DNA of 64,000 nucleotides from Deinococcus aquatilis DSM 23025 (GTDB taxonomy: Bacteria; Deinococcota; Deinococci; Deinococcales; Deinococcaceae): contig NZ_KB899702.1 of assembly GCF_000378445.1 (NCBI RefSeq), positions 1 through 64,000 on the forward strand, given 5' to 3'. The position numbers and the translations under genes were made by a program. The notes below the pieces were generated by a model. That model was not told the origin of the DNA. It searched no databases and saw nothing but the letters and a program-made list of their open reading frames with translations. The stretch's first letter is position 1. Every line of letters starts with the position of its first letter. This document shows positions 47,293-56,173 of this stretch, in pieces.

Positions 47293-47389
47293 TTTTCCTG
47301 CTCTGTTATACGGATTCCGGCCATTCCGTTATCTTTTGGAACACCACCAAAAGCTAACTCCATTCTGGAATCCGTCCTTTTTCCTGCTC
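47293..47389. mobile_element. MITE-like palindromic element with 11-bp flanking direct repeat
   Basis: A 75-bp element (47304-47378) carries terminal inverted repeats ACGGATTCC (47310-47318) and GGAATCCGT (47367-47375) and an inner inverted repeat CTTTTGG/CCAAAAG (47333-47339, 47347-47353). It is flanked by the direct repeat TTTTCCTGCTC at 47293-47303 and 47379-47389, which looks like a target-site duplication. No transposase is encoded. It lies between the cyclophilin and phosphatase genes. Confidence 0.65.
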
Positions 47390-47434
47390 GTCGGGTTTCG
47401 CAGTTCTGTCAGAACTGTTCAACCGGAATCTGTA

Positions 47435-48016
<582 letters not shown>

Positions 48017-48110
48017 AGTGGCATTGTAGCGGGCCAAGTCACACAGTCAGCTTTCAGGATGATGAAGAGAACTGAGGTTTGACCTTGGGGGGTGCCGGGG
48101 TGATCGGCTC

Positions 48111-49376
48111 TCAGATCACCCATTCGCCGCCGCGCATCAGGGCTTCGCGGCTGCCGTCTTCCCGCACGCCGTCCACATTCATGCCGGGGCTGCCAATCAT
48201 CCAGTCCACGTGAATCAGGCTGTGGTTGCCGCCCAGGTCGGCAAAAGAGGTCTCAGATTCGGTGGCCCCGATCAGGTCGGGCCGGACAGTGGTCGGGTAG
48301 GCGCGGCCCAGTGCAATATGGCTGGCCGCGTTTTCGTCGAACAGCGTGTTCAGAAACAGGGTTCCGGTGCGGGCCACGGGTGCGCTCGCGGGCACCAGCG
48401 CCACCTCGCCCAGGCGGGCCGCGCCCTCGTCGGTGGCGATCAGTTGGCGCAGGGTGTCTTCGCCGCGAGTGGCGTTGACCTCCACGGCGCGGCCTCCTTC
48501 AAAGCGGACCCGGATGCCTTCCACCAGTTGCCCGCGCACGCTGAGGGGCTTGCTGGCAACGGCCACGCCGTCTACCCGGTCACGGTGCGGGGCCGTAAAC
48601 ACCTCGTCGGTGGGAAAGTTGGGCACGCCCAGCACACCGTTTTTGGCCCGCTCTGCGCCGCCCTGCCAGAAGTGTCCTTCGGCCAGCCCTACCGTCAGGT
48701 CAGTGCCCAGTTCGCCCTGAAAGTGCAGGGCCGTGAAGCGCTGCTCGTTCAGGCGGTCCGTGCGGGCTTGCAGGCCCTCAAGGTGCGTCTGCCATGCGCC
48801 CACCGGATCAGGCAGATCCACGCGGGTCACGGCAAAAATATCGTCCCAGAGGCGGGCCACGGCGTCGGCTTCCGGCAGCTCGGGAAAGATGGCCTGCGCC
48901 CAGGCGGGAGTGGCGATGGCGGCCACTGTCCAGCTCACCTCAAAGTTTCCGGTGGCCTCGCTGACCTTCTGGAATGCCTGCGCCATCGCCTTGCTGCGCC
49001 GTGCTACACGGCCTCCGTCCACGCCTGCCAGCAGCGAGGGATCTTCGCCCACAATGCCGATAAAGGCGTAGCCGTCGGCCACCATCGCTTCCCGCTCCTG
49101 CGCCTGCCAGGTTGGAAGGAAGGCCACAGCCTCATCGCTGCCGTCTTCGTACAGGGCCAGATCAGTGTGCGCATCGGCGTAGACCACGCGGGCGTCCAGC
49201 GCTCCAGCTCGGTAGGCGGCCCGCTGCACCAGGCGGGCAAACGGGGCGGCGTCCACCGGTGCGGTAATGCGGACTTTGCCGCCAGCCGTCAGACCCACGC
49301 CCACGCGCACCAGCAGGTCGGCGTAGCGGGCAAGCTTGGCTTCAAAGTCGGAAGATTGAGGATTTGGAGAAGACAT
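48111..49376 (-). CDS. M29-family aminopeptidase
   Basis: The 421-residue metallopeptidase resembles aminopeptidase T/AmpS, a dinuclear-metal enzyme releasing N-terminal residues from peptides. Matching segments are [35 protein letters not shown] and [16 protein letters not shown], which hold the likely metal acids and histidines. It is cytoplasmic. It stands alone on the minus strand. Confidence 0.9.
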   Translation of the reverse strand: MSSPNPQSSDFEAKLARYADLLVRVGVGLTAGGKVRITAPVDAAPFARLVQRAAYRAGALDARVVYADAHTDLALYEDGSDEAVAFLPTWQAQEREAMVADGYAFIGIVGEDPSLLAGVDGGRVARRSKAMAQAFQKVSEATGNFEVSWTVAAIATPAWAQAIFPELPEADAVARLWDDIFAVTRVDLPDPVGAWQTHLEGLQARTDRLNEQRFTALHFQGELGTDLTVGLAEGHFWQGGAERAKNGVLGVPNFPTDEVFTAPHRDRVDGVAVASKPLSVRGQLVEGIRVRFEGGRAVEVNATRGEDTLRQLIATDEGAARLGEVALVPASAPVARTGTLFLNTLFDENAASHIALGRAYPTTVRPDLIGATESETSFADLGGNHSLIHVDWMIGSPGMNVDGVREDGSREALMRGGEWVI

Positions 49377-49485
49377 ACCCAGACTGTAGGCGTTTTGGGC
49401 TATCTGGGCCTTAAGGGTCTAAGGGTCCAATAAGGCTGATGTGGTCAGGCTCCGGCAAGCATTCAATGCCTTTACCACACTTCCC

Positions 49486-49962
49486 TCACCACCCCTCAAT
49501 CTGCCGCCCTGCCTCGAACGCTGCCACGCCCGCTGCCACCGCCAGATTCAGGCTGCGGCCCCCGCCGGGTTGCGGCAGCTTCAGCCGGGGCAGGGCGTCG
49601 CGCAGCCAAGCGGGAAGGCCACGCGATTCGGGACCGAACAGCAGGTAGTCGCCGCGCTGAAAGCCTGCCCGCGTGTGCAGTTGCGTGCCGTGCGTGCTGA
49701 AGGCCCAGACCCGCGCCGTGGGCGGCAGGGTGGCCGCGAATGCCGTCCAGCTCGCGTGTTCGTGCAGGGTTACGCCCTCCATGTAGTCCATCACGGCCCG
49801 CCGAAATTCGCGGTCATGCAGGTGGAAACCAAAAGGCCGAATCAGGTGCAGCTCTGCCCCCAACACCGAGCAGGTGCGGGCCACGTTGCCCACGTTTCCG
49901 GCCTTCTCCGGCTCGAACAGGACGACGTGCAGGAGGGGGGCGGCAGGAAGTTCAGTGGTCAT
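49486..49962 (-). CDS. trmL: tRNA (cytidine/uridine-2'-O)-methyltransferase TrmL
   Basis: The 158-residue SPOUT methyltransferase modifies the wobble ribose of tRNA-Leu. It has [32 protein letters not shown] and [14 protein letters not shown], the knot motifs. It is coupled to ispF by an ATGA overlap. Confidence 0.92.
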   Translation of the reverse strand: MTTELPAAPLLHVVLFEPEKAGNVGNVARTCSVLGAELHLIRPFGFHLHDREFRRAVMDYMEGVTLHEHASWTAFAATLPPTARVWAFSTHGTQLHTRAGFQRGDYLLFGPESRGLPAWLRDALPRLKLPQPGGGRSLNLAVAAGVAAFEAGRQIEGW

Positions 49963-50450
49963 GCAGAGCGCACCAGCAGCAGCGTGACCCGCGTCTGCAC
50001 ATGCTCGGGGGCCAGTCCCTCGGAGGTCTTGAAGCTCACGCCCACCTCCGACTCAGGCAGGCCCAGCAACGTCGCCACATTCTGGGCAATCTGATCCCGC
50101 AGCGGCCCCAGCTTGGGCCTATCCAGCGTGACCACCAACGCCACGTTTGCAGGCGTGTAGCCGCGTTCCTGCACCAGCTCCAGCGCCCGCGCCACGATCA
50201 CCGCCGAATCCATCCCCTTGTACGCCGAGTCGGTGTCGGGAAAATACTGGCCGATGTCGCCCAGTGCCAGCGCAGACAGCAGCGCGTCGGCCACCGCGTG
50301 CAGCACGGCGTCTCCGTCGCTGTGGGCTACCGCGCCCTTTTCGGCGTTGGGAATCGGTATACCGCCCAGAATCAGTGGGCGGCCCCCGGAAAGGCGGTGG
50401 GCATCTTCTCCAAATCCGATGCGGTAGGGCAGGGTGGGGGAGTGGGTCAT
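49959..50450 (-). CDS. ispF: 2-C-methyl-D-erythritol 2,4-cyclodiphosphate synthase IspF
   Basis: The 163-residue trimeric enzyme forms the cyclic diphosphate of the non-mevalonate pathway. Metal-binding DAH is in [11 protein letters not shown], with [20 protein letters not shown] and KTSEGL at the expected places. TAGACT lies 6 nt before the ATG. Its neighbour trmL is unrelated in pathway. Confidence 0.95.
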   Translation of the reverse strand: MTHSPTLPYRIGFGEDAHRLSGGRPLILGGIPIPNAEKGAVAHSDGDAVLHAVADALLSALALGDIGQYFPDTDSAYKGMDSAVIVARALELVQERGYTPANVALVVTLDRPKLGPLRDQIAQNVATLLGLPESEVGVSFKTSEGLAPEHVQTRVTLLLVRSA

Positions 50451-50500
50451 TCGGGGAGTCTAAAGCGTGCCGGATCAGAGTCAGAGCGACGCCGTGTGTC

Positions 50501-50600
50501 AACCCCCCAGTCTGCTTCGCAGCCATCCCCCCTTAAAGGGGAGCGAAAGTTCTTTTGTCCTCCCCTTTAAGGGGGGCGTTGCGTCAGCAACGGGGGGGTT
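50501..50600. repeat. 100-bp nested palindrome ending at the YigZ-gene stop
   Basis: The inner arms CCCCCCTTAAAGGGGA (50527-50542) and TCCCCTTTAAGGGGGG (50561-50576) are perfect complements. The outer arms AACCCCCC (50501-50508) and GGGGGGTT (50593-50600) are complements as well, with imperfect pairing between them. The last base is the first base of the minus-strand stop codon of the gene beginning at 51244. It resembles REP-like or MITE-like intergenic elements. Confidence 0.75.
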
Positions 50601-51244
50601 CACCTTTCAACTCCATCCTCCACCACCTCCACCGTCGCCCCCCCGCTTGTCGCGTCCGTGAGGGCCTGTGCAAAGGCGGGCGCGTCTTCCGGGTACAGGG
50701 CCACGGGCAGCAGCACGCCCGCCGCCGTGAATTCTTCCTCGCCGCGCACGGCGTCCACGCTGCCCAGCAGGTGATACAGGGCGCTGAGATGCCCAAAGCC
50801 CACGCCCACGCGCAGGGTCACGCGCCCCCGCACCAGCACACGCGGCGCGGTTCTGAGGCACTCGGCTGCCGCCCCGCCGTAGGCCCGCACCAGCCCGCCC
50901 GTGCCCAGTTTGGTGCCACCGTAATAGCGGATAACTACTACCATCGCGTGATCTATGCCCTGCCCACCGATGGCCCGCAGTATGGGTGCGCCCGCCGTGC
51001 CGCCCGGTTCGCCGTCATCGCTGAAGCGGTACAGGGGGCCAATCTGGTAGGCCCAGCAGTGATGGGTGGCGTCGGGGTAGCGTGCCCGCAGCGCGGCCAA
51101 CTGCGCCAACGCCTCCGGCACCGAGTCGGCCCGTTCCGCAAAGGCCAGAAACTCGCTGCCCTCGATCACGGTGCTGTGGCGGTGTGGGGCGGCCAGAGTG
51201 GTAAACGGCGGCGGAAGGTCGGGCAGTTCCAGAGTCACGCTCAA
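50600..51244 (-). CDS. YigZ/IMPACT-family protein
   Basis: The 214-residue protein carries the family signature [20 protein letters not shown] and [20 protein letters not shown]. YigZ-like proteins bind nucleic acids or ribosomes; the eukaryotic homologue IMPACT controls Gcn2. A C-terminal DUF1949-type domain follows. Coupled by ATGA to the Nudix gene. Confidence 0.9.
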   Translation of the reverse strand: MSVTLELPDLPPPFTTLAAPHRHSTVIEGSEFLAFAERADSVPEALAQLAALRARYPDATHHCWAYQIGPLYRFSDDGEPGGTAGAPILRAIGGQGIDHAMVVVIRYYGGTKLGTGGLVRAYGGAAAECLRTAPRVLVRGRVTLRVGVGFGHLSALYHLLGSVDAVRGEEEFTAAGVLLPVALYPEDAPAFAQALTDATSGGATVEVVEDGVER

Positions 51245-51864
51245 AGAAGCCCGCGCTCCTGAAGCAAGCGCCGTGCGTGCCAGAGGGTCAGGCTGCTGGG
51301 GCCGTCCAGAATCTGGCCCGCGTCCAGCAGGGCGTAAATGTCGGGTAGCGGCAACACCACGCGCTCAATGACTTCGGTTTCCTCGTGCGCCGTGTCGCCC
51401 AGTTCCACGCCCAGAGCCAGCCACGGATAAAAAATCACGCCGCTGATGCTGGGCTGCGGATAAAACCCCGGCAGGGCCACCCATTCGCTTGCCATCCCGC
51501 CCACCTCTTCGCGCAGTTCGCGCACGGCTGCCGCGTGCAGTTCCTCGCCGCGCTCCACGCCGCCCGCCACCACTTCCCACACGGTGGCCCGCAGCGGATA
51601 GCGGTATTGCCGGATCAGCACGCCCTGCCCCTGCGCCGTGATGGGCAGCACGAAAATGGCGCGGGGACCGCGTGGACGGTACTGATAGTGCCCCTCCAGC
51701 CCGCCGCCCATATCCACCCGGTCCAGCACCACCGAACGCGGCCCCGGCACCAGTTCCCGCGATTCCAGCGTTTGCCAGGGCTGAGCCTCATCAGGCACCA
51801 GCGTGGGCCAGTTGGCGTGCATGTCGCCGCTGCTTCCGGCGTTCCCGTCTCCGTTGCCCGTCAT
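51241..51864 (-). CDS. Nudix hydrolase (ADP-ribose pyrophosphatase-like)
   Basis: The 207-residue protein has the Nudix box [20 protein letters not shown] followed by VG, and the ADP-ribose-type feature of a Pro about 15 residues after it (LPGFYPQPS). It hydrolyses nucleoside diphosphate derivatives and cleans up toxic nucleotides. Deinococcus species carry many Nudix enzymes. It is the first gene of the pair with YigZ. Confidence 0.9.
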   Translation of the reverse strand: MTGNGDGNAGSSGDMHANWPTLVPDEAQPWQTLESRELVPGPRSVVLDRVDMGGGLEGHYQYRPRGPRAIFVLPITAQGQGVLIRQYRYPLRATVWEVVAGGVERGEELHAAAVRELREEVGGMASEWVALPGFYPQPSISGVIFYPWLALGVELGDTAHEETEVIERVVLPLPDIYALLDAGQILDGPSSLTLWHARRLLQERGLL

Positions 51865-51934
51865 ATGCTCAGGCTACGCGCTTTAAAGCTTTTTTGCCTG
51901 CATGGAACGTAGTTTGAGCGGCTCCTGCGTCTTT

Positions 51935-51968
51935 CCTCCCTCCCACATCCCACAATCCATACCCCAAT
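51935..51968 (-). repeat. Heptad-periodic element after the regulator gene
   Basis: On the minus strand the tract reads GGTATGGATTGTGGGATG then TGGGAGG, with TGGATTG, TGGGATG and TGGGAGG in seven-base steps. It starts right at the stop codon of the regulator. Confidence 0.5.
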
Positions 51969-53864
51969 TCATGATCCCATCCGCTGCATCTCCACCACAT
52001 ACCGCGCAATTTCTTGCGGAGAAGCCACGCCGCGTGCCACTTCCACCCGTTCGGCCAGCACCTCGGGGTCGTAGGGATCGACGCGGAGCAACTGGTTTGC
52101 CAGCAGAAGGGCGCGTTTCAGGTCGCCCGCTTCCCGTGCCCGGCGCATCTGGCTGCGAATGGCCCCCGTGACCGCCGTCTGCAGTTGCTCGCGCAGATCG
52201 TCGGCCCATTCGCTGTCGGTCACAGTTTTCAGAAACGGCCCCCGGTACAGCGCCAGCATCCGGGCCATATCGCCGCGCTCTAGGGCCAGTTCCACTTCCT
52301 GTACGTCCAGCGTGAGGCTGAGGCCCGGCCCCAGCGAGTAGCGCGGCATATTGTGCGGCCCGGCGTGAACGACGGCTCCCTTGCCCAGTGCCTCCCGCAG
52401 TTCCCGAATCACGCTGCGGATGTAGTTCGATCCGGCCACCGGGTCTTTATCGGGGTACAGATCCAGCTGAATTTCCTGCCGGGTGCGCCCCGGATGCCGC
52501 GCCAGATAGACCAGCATCAGGGCGCTGCCGTGCAGGGTCAGCGATACGGCCTGCCCGCCCACCACCACGCGGGTTCGCCCCAGCGTTTCTACCTGGGCAT
52601 GCGTCAGGCGTTCCTCGTCCAGCGGCACACTGCCGGTCAGGGTCGCAATTTTTTCAATCACGGCTTCCATAAACGGGGCCACGTCCGGTTCCAGCATGGC
52701 GCTGTGGGTCAGTTCCGCCAGTTCCTCCAGGTCGGGCCGGAAGCGGGCCTTGTCCTTGTCCTGTAGCAGGCGCTCCAGCCCCTCGCGCAGCACCTCCACC
52801 GATTCCTGATTTCGCCCGGCACGCCGCAGAGAATCGGAGAGGTGCAGCAGCGCCCGCGTCAGCAGATGCGAGTCGCCCGATTCCCGCACACCGGGCAGGG
52901 CCGCCTCGAAATCCAGCAGGGCCAGTTCTATCTGCCCGCGCCGCCGGAAGACCACGCCGCGTGTGACCAGCAGAGCGGGAGGCAACTCCTCGCCAGCGTC
53001 CACGCCAGCGTGCAGGGCTTCCAGTGCCTGTGCAAATTGCCCCTGCTCGCTGTGAAATTCGGCCAGTCGGGAGGCGACCCAGATGCGCGATTCATATTCT
53101 TCAGACCCCTCGACCAGGGCGCGGAGTTCCAGCAGTGCCCTCAGGGTTCGTGGACGGTCTTCCTTCATGCGGTAAATATCTGCCTCATTGGACAGAATCA
53201 GGATCATCCATTGGTCTGAATAATATTCCGGGTTGGCCAGAATCTGACGCGCTTCTCTGATATAGATTTCCGCGTCTTCGGGCAGACGGGCCTGTGTATA
53301 AATACTGGCAATGCTCTGCAAAGTAGAGAGGCGGGGGTAAGGAATCGGGTCCACGCTTAAAACACGTAGGGCTTCTTTATTAAGTTGCAGGGCGCGGGAG
53401 ACATTGCCCAGAACGCTGTACATCTGTGCCAACGTCTGGGTTATTCGTCCAGTCAATTCGTCGTCACCCAGAGACATATAGCCGTGCCACGCTTTTTCGC
53501 AGCGGGCCAGTCCGGAATCCACCTGTCCCATCTGAAACTCTGTCGTTCCCCACCATCTCTGAAGCCGCAAACTCAGTTCTCCAGCAGGCATTGGTCCCAG
53601 ATGAGCAAAATGCTGCGCGGCCTCTTCAAAACGGCCCATCAGGCGCATCAGGTTCCCCAACTCGATCATGGCCTCATGGTCACCCAAGATTGAAGCTCGG
53701 GTTAACGGTGTCTCAGCCATCTCAAACTCGCGTAGGCGAAGATGTGACAATCCCAACATGCGCCATGTTGCTGCGTCCATCTGTTGTAATTCGGCGGCAA
53801 GTGTGATGACAGACCGGTAATTTCCCGATTCAAAAGCAGTTTCTATTTGATTCGGGGGAGTCAT
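51969..53864 (-). CDS. TPR regulator with C-terminal winged-helix and BTAD-type domain
   Basis: The 631-residue protein has many N-terminal tetratricopeptide helices (to about 400), including WRMLGLSHLRLREFEMAETP and LGNVSRALQLNKEALRVL. A winged-helix region follows at about 420-530 (RTRQEIQLDLYPDKDPVAGS, then IRELREALGKG) and a BTAD-like end (ALLLANQLLRVDPYDPEVLA). SARP regulators normally have the DNA-binding part first, so this order is reversed. TPRs may bind a peptide or protein. GAGGTGA five bases before ATG supports strong translation. It diverges from the repeat-peptide gene 36 nt away. Confidence 0.85.
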   Translation of the reverse strand: MTPPNQIETAFESGNYRSVITLAAELQQMDAATWRMLGLSHLRLREFEMAETPLTRASILGDHEAMIELGNLMRLMGRFEEAAQHFAHLGPMPAGELSLRLQRWWGTTEFQMGQVDSGLARCEKAWHGYMSLGDDELTGRITQTLAQMYSVLGNVSRALQLNKEALRVLSVDPIPYPRLSTLQSIASIYTQARLPEDAEIYIREARQILANPEYYSDQWMILILSNEADIYRMKEDRPRTLRALLELRALVEGSEEYESRIWVASRLAEFHSEQGQFAQALEALHAGVDAGEELPPALLVTRGVVFRRRGQIELALLDFEAALPGVRESGDSHLLTRALLHLSDSLRRAGRNQESVEVLREGLERLLQDKDKARFRPDLEELAELTHSAMLEPDVAPFMEAVIEKIATLTGSVPLDEERLTHAQVETLGRTRVVVGGQAVSLTLHGSALMLVYLARHPGRTRQEIQLDLYPDKDPVAGSNYIRSVIRELREALGKGAVVHAGPHNMPRYSLGPGLSLTLDVQEVELALERGDMARMLALYRGPFLKTVTDSEWADDLREQLQTAVTGAIRSQMRRAREAGDLKRALLLANQLLRVDPYDPEVLAERVEVARGVASPQEIARYVVEMQRMGS

Positions 53865-53888
53865 CGTGTCACCTCACGGCCTGCTTAC

Positions 53889-53894
53889 TAGTCT
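53889..53894 (+). promoter_or_regulatory. Candidate leaderless -10 box of the peptide gene
   Basis: TAGTCT (TANNNT) ends 6 nt before ATG 53901, and no SD is present. The -35 region would overlap the regulator's own start and SD, so a regulator bound in these 36 nt could affect both genes. Confidence 0.5.
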
Positions 53895-53900
53895 CTGGGC

Positions 53901-54188
53901 ATGAACTTCAGCCATAACACAACTGCTCTGACAAACCTCTTACAAGAAATTGTGACTTTTTCTGAATCCAGCCAGATCAATGAATTGCAGATGGGCATTC
54001 GGGATTACGGCGTCATGCAGATGGGCATTCGGGACTACGGCGTGATGCAGATGGGCATTCGGGACTACGGCGTGATGCAGATGGGCATTCGGGACTACGG
54101 CGTGATGCAGATGGGTATTCGGGACTACGGCGTCATGCAGATGGGCATTCGGGATTACGGCGTCATGACCGCCGGAAAGGCGGCCTGA
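53901..54188 (+). CDS. Tandem-repeat peptide precursor (six QMGIRDYGVM units)
   Basis: The 95-residue product has a 29-residue N-terminal segment (TALTNLLQEIVTFSESSQIN is part), six exact tandem decapeptides QMGIRDYGVM, and the short tail TAGKAA. The six 30-nt units differ only at third codon positions (GGC/GGT, GAT/GAC, GTC/GTG), so the peptide has been kept by selection. There is no hydrophobic signal peptide or cysteine. The layout of leader plus repeated cores resembles multi-core RiPP precursors or repeated pheromone precursors. No modifying enzyme or transporter is adjacent. It diverges from the TPR regulator, its likely controller or receptor. Confidence 0.85.
   Translation: MNFSHNTTALTNLLQEIVTFSESSQINELQMGIRDYGVMQMGIRDYGVMQMGIRDYGVMQMGIRDYGVMQMGIRDYGVMQMGIRDYGVMTAGKAA
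53988..54167 (+). repeat. Six 30-nt tandem coding repeats
   Basis: Units start at 53988, 54018, 54048, 54078, 54108 and 54138 with no spacers. Variation among copies is at three third-codon positions only. Confidence 0.97.
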
Positions 54189-54189
54189 G

Positions 54190-54327
54190 ATGACACGCGA
54201 CAAAGTGACGCCTGCTCCTGCTCCCAAGCCTGCCCCCGTGGTCAATACTGCTCCGCGCAACGACAAGCCACGTGAAGTGACCTTGCCTGTGATGCGGGGA
54301 GCGGCGGCGGATTTCGGAGTCATCTGA
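54190..54327 (+). CDS. Second small peptide ending in DFGVI
   Basis: This 45-codon frame starts two bases after the repeat-peptide stop. It is Pro/Ala-rich at first (TPAPAPKPAPVVNTAPRNDK) and ends RGAAADFGVI. The last five residues DFGVI echo the DYGVM of the upstream repeat by conservative changes (Y/F, M/I), so it may be a single-core relative. Both lie before one terminator and so share one transcript. GGAAAGG occurs about 10 nt upstream of the start. Confidence 0.6.
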   Translation: MTRDKVTPAPAPKPAPVVNTAPRNDKPREVTLPVMRGAAADFGVI

Positions 54328-54365
54328 ATGCGAACGACTATAGACCACAACGCTTTAAAAGAAGA

Positions 54366-54389
54366 AGTCACCCAGTCGGTGGCTTTTTT
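54366..54389 (+). terminator. Terminator of the peptide operon
   Basis: AGTCACC (54366-54372) pairs with GGTGGCT (54378-54384) around CAGTC, with one G-T pair, then T runs on. It closes the two-peptide transcript. Confidence 0.88.
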
Positions 54390-54548
54390 CTTTGTTTAAA
54401 ATCTCACGTCAGTTGATTTCTGCTGCTTGCTCAGATTGATGGTTGCTGCTTGATCAGAGTGTCGTCAATGGGGAACACAGTCGCCGTTCGGACGCCCTAT
54501 TTCTGGTAAAACTAACCATTGTGAAGGTGCCCCGATGAAGGTGTTTCT

Positions 54549-55199
54549 GTGACCGCTCCCCGTATCTATCCCATGCGCCTCTATGGTGATCCGGTTTTGC
54601 GGCGCAAGGCCCGTGTGCTGAAACCCGGTGAGCCCCTGACCGTGCCAGGATTCGATCCCCAATCGGTGCGCGAGGTGGCCGACCAGATGCTTGAAACCAT
54701 GTTCGAGCAGCGGGGCGTGGGACTGGCTGCGCCGCAGGTGGGCCTCCCTGTGCGGATGTTCGTGGCGGTGGAATACGAGGACGACGAGGAAGAAAACGAG
54801 GGCGGCGAGGAGAATCTGCGCTCACGGGTGCTGCGTGACTTCGTGATGATCAACCCCGTGATGAGCGTCATCGACAAGAAAAAAGACCGCTCCTATCAGG
54901 AAGGTTGCCTGAGCATTCCCGGCATCTATGAAGAGGGCGTGCCGCGTGCCCGTGCTGTACAGGTGCGTTATACCGATCTGGACGGCAAGGACCGCACCAT
55001 CGAAGCCGACGATTACCTGGCGAGGGTCTTTCAGCACGAAATCGACCATCTGGACGGCGTGCTGTTCCTGGATCACCTGCCTGCCGAGATCATGGAAGAC
55101 CACCGCAAGGCGCTGACTGCCCTGCAACGCCAGGCCAAAACCTTCCTGAGTGATCTGGCGGAACATGAGCGGCGCAAACAACTGGAGCGCCAGGGTTGA
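54549..55199 (+). CDS. def: Peptide deformylase Def
   Basis: The 216-residue metalloenzyme removes formyl from new proteins. The three motifs are GVGLAAPQVG, EGCLSIP and QHEIDHLDG. An acidic insert (EYEDDEEENEGGEE) between motifs 1 and 2 is unusual. Start GTG 54549 has AAGGTG five bases upstream. It overlaps the fmt start as TTGA. Confidence 0.95.
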   Translation: MTAPRIYPMRLYGDPVLRRKARVLKPGEPLTVPGFDPQSVREVADQMLETMFEQRGVGLAAPQVGLPVRMFVAVEYEDDEEENEGGEENLRSRVLRDFVMINPVMSVIDKKKDRSYQEGCLSIPGIYEEGVPRARAVQVRYTDLDGKDRTIEADDYLARVFQHEIDHLDGVLFLDHLPAEIMEDHRKALTALQRQAKTFLSDLAEHERRKQLERQG

Positions 55200-56158
55200 A
55201 GGGTTCCGGCACTGATGGCCGCCCCCGCGTGGCCTTCTTCGGCTCACCCGCTTTTGCGCTGCCTGTGCTGGACGCCATTCGCGCTGAATTTGAAGTGGTG
55301 CTGGTGGTGGCCCAGCCCGACAAACCCGTGGGGCGTGGCCTGAAACTGACGCCGCCGCCGGTGGCTGCCCACGCTGCGGCCCTGGGCCTGCCGCTGGCGC
55401 AACCCCGCAAACTGCGCGGTAATGCGGCGTTTGAAGCCCAGTTGCGCGGCTGCGGGGCCGATGTGGCCGTCACCTGCGCTTACGGCAAAATCCTGCCGGG
55501 ATCGCTGCTGGCCGTGCCGCGTTTCGGGTTCCTGAATACGCATACCAGTTTGCTGCCCGCCTACCGGGGCGCGGCTCCGATCCAGTGGGCGCTAATCCGG
55601 GGCGAGACGGTCACAGGAACCACCATCATGCAGACCGACGAGGGAATGGATACCGGGCCGCTGCTGCTGCAAGAATCCCTGCCCATCGCGCCCGAGTGGA
55701 CGGCGCTGGAGTTGGCGGACGCTCTGGCGACGCAGGCGGCCCGCCTGATCGTCTCGGCGCTGCATCAGCTTCCCAGCCTGACTCCTACGGCCCAGGACGA
55801 AAGCAGGGCCACCCATGCACCCCTGCTGGTCAAAGAAGACGGTTTTGTGCGTTGGCAGGAGTCGGCGCAGGCCGTACTGGACCGCCACCGGGGGGTGGCC
55901 GCGTGGCCCCAGACCACGGCGTTTGTGGGGGGTGTCCGCCTGAAACTGGCGGGCCTGAGCGTGGTGGCAGACCAATCTGAGGAAACGGGCCAGGTCATCC
56001 GCGCCGATGGTGACGCCCTGATCGTGGCCTGCGGTGCGGGCGCGGTGCGAATTCAGACCCTTCAGCCTGAAGCCCGCAAACCTCAGGCGGCGGCGCAGTG
56101 GTGGCAGGCCCAGGGTCAACCGCCACGTTTCGACCTCTGGGAACCACAGCAGCCCTAA
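55196..56158 (+). CDS. fmt: Methionyl-tRNA formyltransferase Fmt
   Basis: The 320-residue enzyme formylates initiator Met-tRNA with 10-formyl-THF. It has VAFFGSPAFALPVLDAI, AYGKILPGSLL and THTSLLPAYRGAAPIQWALI. A TTG start overlaps the def stop. The def-fmt pairing couples formylation with deformylation. Confidence 0.95.
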   Translation: MKGSGTDGRPRVAFFGSPAFALPVLDAIRAEFEVVLVVAQPDKPVGRGLKLTPPPVAAHAAALGLPLAQPRKLRGNAAFEAQLRGCGADVAVTCAYGKILPGSLLAVPRFGFLNTHTSLLPAYRGAAPIQWALIRGETVTGTTIMQTDEGMDTGPLLLQESLPIAPEWTALELADALATQAARLIVSALHQLPSLTPTAQDESRATHAPLLVKEDGFVRWQESAQAVLDRHRGVAAWPQTTAFVGGVRLKLAGLSVVADQSEETGQVIRADGDALIVACGAGAVRIQTLQPEARKPQAAAQWWQAQGQPPRFDLWEPQQP

Positions 56159-56173
56159 GCCCGTACCTGTGGC

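Noticed and set aside
53988..54167. CRISPR array
   Set aside because: Repeats are 30 nt but directly joined with no spacers, and they are in frame in a coding gene.
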